A stretch of DNA of 12,569 nucleotides from DYQY01 sp964643725 (GTDB taxonomy: Bacteria; Margulisbacteria; Riflemargulisbacteria; GWF2-35-9; DYQY01): the NCBI GenBank assembly GCA_964643725.1, contig CAZXTL010000040.1, positions 1 to 12,569 of the forward strand. Direction: 5' to 3'. Position 1 is the first letter of the stretch. Each line of letters starts with the position of its first letter. The translations under genes and the position numbers were made by a program. Positions 8,101 to 12,569 of this stretch are shown here, piece after piece. The notes beneath the pieces were generated by a model. The model was not told the DNA's origin, did not search any database, and saw nothing but the letters and a program-made list of their open reading frames with translations.

Positions 8101-9033
8101 ATGTTAAAGAGCGACATGATAAACAAACAAATATCTAGCCAAGATGAAAAAGTCTTCTTAAAAGACAGCGATATAAGCACCACTTCATTATTTCGTAAAA
8201 ACACAGTTGATTCCTATTTAATCTTTCTTAAAAAGGGAGAGTCTTTTGAGCTGATTAGAATAAACGAGGTGGATGACGATGTTGCGAATTCCTTTAGGAT
8301 TAACAAAGATTGTATTATTTATAGCCTTTTAAAAGCAGCGGATGGGAATATTGAGCAAAGAGAAGTTTTAAATTCTTGCAAAGAGAGTGTTTTCTTTCAC
8401 AAAGAAGGAAGCCAGTTTATTAGGCAGGAGATAACTTATTGGGAAATGCTTGGGTTAGAGAATTTCTATCCTGTTAGAGATAAGGTTCATGGGTTAATAG
8501 GATTTGTTGTTTTTTCTTTAACTAAAAAGCAGTTAGGTAATAACAATATAAAGAAATTTCAGGCATTTATGGAAGAAAATATTAGAAATACTTTTGAGGG
8601 CATTAGTCTTCAGAATAAGGATCAAGATATCGCTTTATATAAAGGTCTATTTGAGTTATTAAGAGATATGGTGGAACTCAGCAATGATGATGTACAAGAA
8701 AAAGTTTTTAACTATTTTCAGGAGATATTAAATGCTAGTTCAGCCGTTATGTACGTTCTCCAAGACAAGTATTATGTTCCTTTAAAGTATAAAAAAGTGT
8801 CTTTTATCAAGCCAATTGATAAGAATGTTTTTATTGATTCTAAGAAAGTGTCCTTGATTAAGATTGGAAATGGTTCACTTCTTTTTAGAGAGATGGGTAG
8901 TTGCCAGTCAATAGTGATGAAAGTATCTAAGAAGGCTTTGTTCGTGTATAAGCTTAACGAAAGTTCTTTGAAGTTTGATCTTCCTTTTTTGAATTCTACA
9001 ATAGATATTTTAGGAAAGTATTTGGATGACTAA
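8101..9033 (+). CDS. Uncharacterised protein with GAF-like features, coupled to pyrK
   Basis: I do not recognise this 310-residue protein with certainty. It has no signal peptide or membrane segment. Residues about 36-168 resemble a degenerate GAF sensory fold: a YLIFLKKGESFELI strand pair, then LENFYPVRDKVHGLIGFVVFSL (two strands around a turn, like the usual 'vPl...g.liGvl.l'), then a long helix. After a helical linker, residues about 180-308 may be a second, even more diverged copy (FNYFQEILNASSAVMYVLQDKYYVPL). No kinase, GGDEF or DNA-binding output domain is present. The start is uncertain. The ATG at 8101 has no ribosome binding site; a second ATG at 8116 (residue 6) has a weak AAAGAG before it. 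The gene follows lon by 37 nt and overlaps pyrK by 8 nt, so it is probably translated together with pyrK. The GAF assignment is inference from the pattern. Confidence 0.8.
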   Translation: MLKSDMINKQISSQDEKVFLKDSDISTTSLFRKNTVDSYLIFLKKGESFELIRINEVDDDVANSFRINKDCIIYSLLKAADGNIEQREVLNSCKESVFFHKEGSQFIRQEITYWEMLGLENFYPVRDKVHGLIGFVVFSLTKKQLGNNNIKKFQAFMEENIRNTFEGISLQNKDQDIALYKGLFELLRDMVELSNDDVQEKVFNYFQEILNASSAVMYVLQDKYYVPLKYKKVSFIKPIDKNVFIDSKKVSLIKIGNGSLLFREMGSCQSIVMKVSKKALFVYKLNESSLKFDLPFLNSTIDILGKYLDD

Positions 9034-9766
9034 ATTATTAGAAAAATCTCTAATAATAGCTAATTCACAAGTAGTAGATGGTATTTTTAAATGTCGTATT
9101 AAGACAGTAAATATTGCAAAACAGTGTTTGCCAGGCAACTTTATAAATATTTCAGTCGGAAGCAATTCTCAGTTTTTACTAAAAAGACCATTTGGTGTTC
9201 ATAATGTGCATGGTAATGAGTTAGAAATCTTGTATCGTGTTCGTGGCAAAGGAACAGATGTAATGAGTAATTTAGTAGCCGGAGATAGCCTTGATTTGCT
9301 TGGTCCTTTGGGTAATTCGTTCACTTCATTTAAAGACAAGAGGATACTTGTTTTAGGTGGAGGCATGGGAATTGCTCCTTTATTTTTTTTAGAGAAGAAG
9401 CTTAGTAAAGACAATGAAGTAACGACTTTATATGCTGTTAAAACTCGTAAAGAACTTGTGGATATAAAGGTTTCAAAGTTAGTGGTACATGTTGATGAAG
9501 AGGAAGGTTGTTTTGCTTGTGATAATTTGGATGAGGTTTTGGAAAAAAACAAAATAGACGTTCTATATGTTTGTGGACCTGATCAATTGATGAAGAAATC
9601 ATATCTAAAGGCTAAGGCACATGGTATTTATACAGAAGTTTCTTTGGAAGCTAGAATGGCTTGTGGGTTTGGTGCTTGCGTGGGTTGTGTTGTGGAAACT
9701 GTTAACGGGTTAAAGAAGGTTTGTAACGAAGGACCTGTATTTAAGGCAGAGGAAATATGGGGATAA
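9026..9766 (+). CDS. pyrK: Dihydroorotate dehydrogenase B, electron transfer subunit
   Basis: PyrK carries electrons from the PyrD flavin, through a [2Fe-2S] cluster and FAD, to NAD+ during orotate formation in pyrimidine synthesis. The ferredoxin-reductase-like FAD domain has KRPFG (Arg54-Pro55-Phe56) and GPLGNSF (93-99). The nucleotide-binding part has LVLGGGMGIAP (108-118) and CGPDQLMK. The C-terminal iron-sulfur motif is complete, with Cys213, Cys218, Cys221 and Cys233 in the C-X4-C-X2-C-X11-C spacing typical of PyrK. At 246 residues it has near-normal length. An AGGAAAG site (9012-9018), 8 nt before the ATG, lies inside the upstream gene, which it overlaps by 8 nt. The partner pyrD lies 120 nt downstream. 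Confidence 0.95.
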   Translation: MTKLLEKSLIIANSQVVDGIFKCRIKTVNIAKQCLPGNFINISVGSNSQFLLKRPFGVHNVHGNELEILYRVRGKGTDVMSNLVAGDSLDLLGPLGNSFTSFKDKRILVLGGGMGIAPLFFLEKKLSKDNEVTTLYAVKTRKELVDIKVSKLVVHVDEEEGCFACDNLDEVLEKNKIDVLYVCGPDQLMKKSYLKAKAHGIYTEVSLEARMACGFGACVGCVVETVNGLKKVCNEGPVFKAEEIWG

Positions 9767-9775
9767 AATAAAATT

Positions 9776-9843
9776 GTCATCCTCGCGTATGCGGGGATCC
9801 AGCATTAGTATTGGGAGTAGATTCCCGCCTGCGCGGGAATGAC
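9776..9843. repeat. Twin-palindrome REP-like element
   Basis: This 68-bp GC-rich island in AT-rich surroundings is built as an imperfect inverted repeat with ends GTCAT and ATGAC. Each arm is itself a 20-bp palindrome: left ATCCTCGCGTATGCGGGGAT (9779-9798, one G-T pair) and right ATTCCCGCCTGCGCGGGAAT (9821-9840, perfect 8-bp stem). The right arm fits the ATTCCC-N8-GGGAAT form known from Neisseria dRS3 repeats and from similar dispersed repeats in many bacteria. Arm starts are 42 bp apart. In RNA it could fold as two small hairpins or one long one. No transposase is nearby. Only one copy is in the window, so its being a dispersed repeat is inferred from its structure. Confidence 0.8.
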
Positions 9844-9873
9844 TAAATAAGTAGGGTATGAAAATAGGGGAAA

Positions 9874-9878
9874 AGAGG
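9874..9878 (+). promoter_or_regulatory. Shine-Dalgarno sequence supporting the TTG start of pyrD
   Basis: AGAGG lies 8 nt before TTG at 9887. The nearest upstream ATG (9858) is out of frame with pyrD. The N-terminus from TTG (SLEVNLGKLILQNPI) aligns with the normal start of class 1B PyrD, so TTG is the likely start codon. Confidence 0.75.
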
Positions 9879-9886
9879 TTGAAGAG

Positions 9887-10789
9887 TTGAAAAGTTTAGA
9901 AGTTAATCTTGGGAAATTAATATTACAGAATCCGATTACAACAGCCTCTGGTTGTTTCGGTTATGGCACTGATTTTAGTGACTTTTTGGATTTAGATTCA
10001 TTAGGAGCAATAACACTTAAGAGTATTACCAAAGAGCCAAGAGCCGGTAATCCTACTCCTAGAGTTGCGGAGACACCCTCAGGAATGATGAATTCTATCG
10101 GTCTTGCGAATTGTGGCATAAAGGAATTTGTTGATGAGAAGTTACCAGCGCTTGCCCATTTAAAGAAGGTCAAAGTTATTGCGAATATTGCTGGGCATTC
10201 TACAGAAGAAAACGTTGAGCTCGCAGAAACTTTAAATAGTCAGAAGAGAGTAGACGCCATTGAACTTAATATTTCTTGTCCAAATGTAGATGCTGGTGGG
10301 TTAGCGTTTTGTCAGGATATGTCTCAGCTAAAAGTGTTACTAATGAAGGTTAGGTCAAAGACGGATAAGCCACTAATTGTTAAGCTTGCGGTTAACGTGA
10401 ATGATATTGTTAACTTAGCTCAGACCTGCGAAGGAGAGGGAGCAGATATTCTTTCTTTAATAAATACTGTTACTGGGCTAGAGGTTGATATTGAGAATCG
10501 CAAACTATTCTTTAGTAGAGGTTATGCAGGACTTAGTGGACCTGCGATTAGACCGATAGCCTTAAAAGCAGTTTATGATGTGGCAAAAGTTGTTAAGCTA
10601 CCAATAATGGGTATGGGCGGAATCGCAACAGTAGAAGATGTAGTTAAGTTCCTGATGGTAGGAGCAGATGCTGTTTCTGTAGGTATGATGAATTTTGTAG
10701 AGCCTGATATTTCTCAAAGGCTAGTTAATGAACTTCAGAATTATTTAGATTCAAAAAATCTAGGACTAAAAGACCTCACGCTTAAATAA
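9887..10789 (+). CDS. pyrD: Dihydroorotate dehydrogenase B, catalytic subunit (class 1B)
   Basis: This FMN-containing TIM-barrel enzyme oxidises dihydroorotate to orotate, the fourth step of pyrimidine synthesis, and passes electrons to PyrK. The 300 residues match the family length. Visible motifs are ASGCFGYG (20-27), the Lys45 region LKSITKEPRAGNPTPR (44-59), GMMNSIGL (66-73), NISCPN with catalytic-base Cys131, Lys166 (VKLAVNV), and the FMN phosphate site MGMGGI (241-246) and GADAVSVG (259-266). A cysteine base marks class 1, and the adjacent pyrK marks class 1B (NAD-linked). It starts at TTG with a good ribosome binding site. Two usually conserved prolines are replaced: GLANCG where GLQNPG is usual, and KLAVNV where KL(S/T)PNV is usual. 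The catalytic residues are intact, so the enzyme is probably active. Confidence 0.95.
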   Translation: MKSLEVNLGKLILQNPITTASGCFGYGTDFSDFLDLDSLGAITLKSITKEPRAGNPTPRVAETPSGMMNSIGLANCGIKEFVDEKLPALAHLKKVKVIANIAGHSTEENVELAETLNSQKRVDAIELNISCPNVDAGGLAFCQDMSQLKVLLMKVRSKTDKPLIVKLAVNVNDIVNLAQTCEGEGADILSLINTVTGLEVDIENRKLFFSRGYAGLSGPAIRPIALKAVYDVAKVVKLPIMGMGGIATVEDVVKFLMVGADAVSVGMMNFVEPDISQRLVNELQNYLDSKNLGLKDLTLK

Positions 10790-10824
10790 TTGCAATAAAA
10801 GCAATTTCCCTTCGAAATATTAAT

Positions 10825-11859
10825 ATGAGAAAAAAGATGGTCGCATTTTCTATAAACAATTTCTTATATGATACTGGAACAACTAACGATCGTTGCGTGT
10901 TTGATAGTTATCTTCGTTGCCGAGAAGAAGGCATAAAGGTATTTGAACTAACCAAAGACTATGAAGTAGCTGGAGTTCGGCTTAACAAGAGTTCTAAGGT
11001 TATTTTACCAAAAGACAAATTTATCGTGGTTTCTTGTACTAAAGACCAACAAATTGGCAATGACATAATAATTCCTAGTAAATCATATTTGTTGTTTTAT
11101 GAAGGTAGGCTAATCTCTGCAATGATTAGTGAGCCGGTAGCAGATAAGAAAATTATATTTCAAGAGAGAAGTTTCTTATTTTTTAATAAGGATAACGGAA
11201 TTTCCTCAGGGGTGTTAAGGGATAATGCTGAAATTCAAGGGATTATTTTACAGGCAAAATCGGTAGTTTCTTTTCATTCTAACGGTAGCTTAGAAAGTGG
11301 CAAGCTTGCTCAATCTAAAAGCATTAATGGTTCAGTTTTTATTGAGAATACCTTATTGGGTTATAGGGAAGATGGTTCATTGGAATATGTTGAGTTGGCA
11401 GCAGATACGCAGATAGGAGATTATCTTTTTAGGAAGTCAGCTCATGTTTCCTTTCATAAATCAGGACAGGTTAATGTAGGAATGATCGCTAGAGAAGAAA
11501 CTGTTGAGGGTACTGCATTCCCAGAGCTTAGCGAACTAACCTTTGATGAAAAAGGGAAGTGTATAGAAGCAGAGGTTGATGATTTCGTTTTTAAACATGA
11601 AGGTAAGGAGTATCCATTATTTCTAAAAGATGTTGAACTCAATGGGGTTAAAATACAATTAATGAAACTATATAATAGTAAAAGGTACACAATAACAAAA
11701 CCATTTTCATATAAAGGAGTAACCTATCCAACCGGTTCAGTCTTAGAATTCGACAAGAATAATCGCGCAACAAGTATCCAAGTTGAAGCAGTAAACCCCG
11801 GAAGTTATAGCAAAGTGTATCTTTTTCGCGAAGATGGTTCACGATATCTTTCTAAATAA
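10825..11859 (+). CDS. Uncharacterised protein made of 30-residue beta-type repeats
   Basis: I do not recognise a named family. The 344-residue protein has no signal peptide or membrane segment, so it is probably cytoplasmic. Its body is a tandem series of degenerate repeats. An aromatic residue followed four residues later by Gly recurs at F150/G154, Y180/G184, F210/G214 and F240/G244, exactly 30 residues apart. Weaker units lie upstream (G94, G125) and downstream (F309, F334/G338). Half a repeat away, an I-x-G type motif recurs at residues 137, 167, 197 and 227. A typical unit reads VSFHSNGSLESGKLAQSKSI. This recalls MORN-like or other short beta-hairpin repeat proteins, without being a clear match. 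An alternative start is the ATG at 10837; neither has a good ribosome binding site. It lies 35 nt after pyrD. Confidence 0.85.
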   Translation: MRKKMVAFSINNFLYDTGTTNDRCVFDSYLRCREEGIKVFELTKDYEVAGVRLNKSSKVILPKDKFIVVSCTKDQQIGNDIIIPSKSYLLFYEGRLISAMISEPVADKKIIFQERSFLFFNKDNGISSGVLRDNAEIQGIILQAKSVVSFHSNGSLESGKLAQSKSINGSVFIENTLLGYREDGSLEYVELAADTQIGDYLFRKSAHVSFHKSGQVNVGMIAREETVEGTAFPELSELTFDEKGKCIEAEVDDFVFKHEGKEYPLFLKDVELNGVKIQLMKLYNSKRYTITKPFSYKGVTYPTGSVLEFDKNNRATSIQVEAVNPGSYSKVYLFREDGSRYLSK

Positions 11860-11899
11860 CTGATTGTGATTAATTAATTTCTGTAAGAAAATATTTTAT

Positions 11900-12569
11900 A
11901 TGTCACTAAAGCTTACATTTTTAGGAACAGGTACTTCTGATGGAGTCCCCCTGATTAGTTGCAGTTGTCCGGTATGCACAAGCAAAGACCCAAAGAATAA
12001 AAGGCTCAGAACCTCGGCATGGATTCATAACGAAGATCAATCAATTAGTATCCTTATAGATTGTGGACCTGATTTCAGAGAGCAAGCATTAGTCCATGGC
12101 ATCAAAAGAGTCGATGCTGTTTTAATTACGCATACACATTGGGATCATATTGCAGGCATAGATGATTTAAGGCCGTTGGCACTTAAGAATGGCAAAGAGA
12201 TACGCCGAGGTAATAAGATAGATATTTATGTATTTAATGAACTCGTTGAATGTTTAAAAAGACCATTCCCTTACATATTCGGAGAAGCAGATCAGATAGG
12301 TGGCGGAGTGCCAGCAGTTGAGATAAAGGAACTAATTGAAGGACAGGTTTTTTACATTAAAGGGATTCGGTTTGAGCCAGTTATAGTGCACCATGGGATT
12401 ATGAAGATTTTTGGCTTTCTGTTTAAGGATTCAGTCTATATTACAGACGTAAAAGAAGTCCCCGAGCAAACACTTTCTTTAATAAAGAATAAAAAGAATA
12501 TGATTATTAATGCGCTTCGATATGTTCCACATTCAACTCATTTAAATGTTGAGCAGAGTGTAGAGTTAA
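11900..12569 (+). CDS. PhnP-like metallo-beta-lactamase-fold phosphodiesterase, 3'-truncated by window edge
   Basis: The frame opens at ATG 11900 and is still open at the last base, giving 223 visible residues; about 30 C-terminal residues are probably missing. The start MSLKLTFLGTGTSDGVP is typical of the family. The catalytic di-metal motif HTHWDH is at 78-83, with later ligands suggested in VIVHHG, YITDV and PHSTH. A structural zinc site, Cys21-x-Cys23-x2-Cys26, falls at the same positions as in E. coli PhnP. PhnP hydrolyses 5-phosphoribosyl 1,2-cyclic phosphate. Many relatives are annotated only as metal-dependent hydrolases, and some act on other cyclic phosphates, so the substrate is not certain. 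No phosphonate genes are visible. It starts 40 nt after the repeat protein and has only a weak ribosome binding site. Confidence 0.88.
   Translation, partial: MSLKLTFLGTGTSDGVPLISCSCPVCTSKDPKNKRLRTSAWIHNEDQSISILIDCGPDFREQALVHGIKRVDAVLITHTHWDHIAGIDDLRPLALKNGKEIRRGNKIDIYVFNELVECLKRPFPYIFGEADQIGGGVPAVEIKELIEGQVFYIKGIRFEPVIVHHGIMKIFGFLFKDSVYITDVKEVPEQTLSLIKNKKNMIINALRYVPHSTHLNVEQSVEL

Noticed and set aside
9776..9843. Two-unit CRISPR-like array
   Set aside because: The two units are inverted palindromes without a spacer array or cas genes, so a REP-like element explains them better.
9858..9890. Ten-codon ORF ending in a TTGA overlap with the pyrD start, as a coupling leader peptide
   Set aside because: The overlap is neat, but the ORF lacks a properly spaced ribosome binding site and is short enough to be chance.
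10788..10806. AATTGC/GCAATT inverted repeat after pyrD as a terminator
   Set aside because: The stem has only six pairs, is A/T-rich, and is followed by TTTCCC rather than a T run.

Overview
The window is a gene-dense, AT-rich bacterial chromosome segment. It holds eleven protein-coding genes, ten on the + strand and one on the - strand, with mostly short gaps or overlaps. Nothing resembles a prophage, transposon or CRISPR locus. The gene set (class III glutamine synthetase, tig-clpP-clpX-lon, two-subunit class 1B dihydroorotate dehydrogenase) suggests an anaerobic or facultatively anaerobic bacterium. I cannot name the lineage. Candidate phyla with similar gene content, such as Omnitrophota or Elusimicrobiota, are only a guess.

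Layout. (1) 1-1781 is the 3' part of glnN (class III glutamine synthetase), cut by the window edge. It ends at a strong hairpin (1806-1834) that also serves the convergent gene. (2) 1833-2429 (-) is an orphan 198-aa helical protein whose stop codon touches that shared terminator. (3) 2541-8063 is a compact protein quality-control cluster: tig (trigger factor), clpP, clpX and lon. The clpP-clpX gap is 2 nt and clpX overlaps lon by 11 nt. A plausible promoter and a strong ribosome binding site precede tig. (4) 8101-9033 is an unrecognised 310-aa protein with GAF-like features. It overlaps pyrK (9026-9766) by 8 nt, and pyrD follows from a TTG start at 9887. Between pyrK and pyrD sits a GC-rich twin-palindrome repeat (9776-9843). 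(5) 10825-11859 is an unrecognised protein built from 30-residue repeats. (6) 11900-12569 is the 5' part of a PhnP-like metallo-beta-lactamase-fold phosphodiesterase, cut by the right edge.

How the genes work together. Trigger factor handles nascent chains, ClpXP and Lon degrade damaged or regulatory proteins, and the tight packing suggests co-transcription and translational coupling. PyrK and PyrD form the NAD-linked dihydroorotate dehydrogenase of pyrimidine synthesis. The PhnP-like enzyme may act on cyclic ribose phosphates, which would fit a PRPP-using pathway next door, but this link is inference.

No clearly new multi-gene system is visible. The items most worth a second look are the twin-palindrome element inside the pyr pair, the strictly periodic 30-residue repeat protein, and the GAF-like gene coupled to pyrK.
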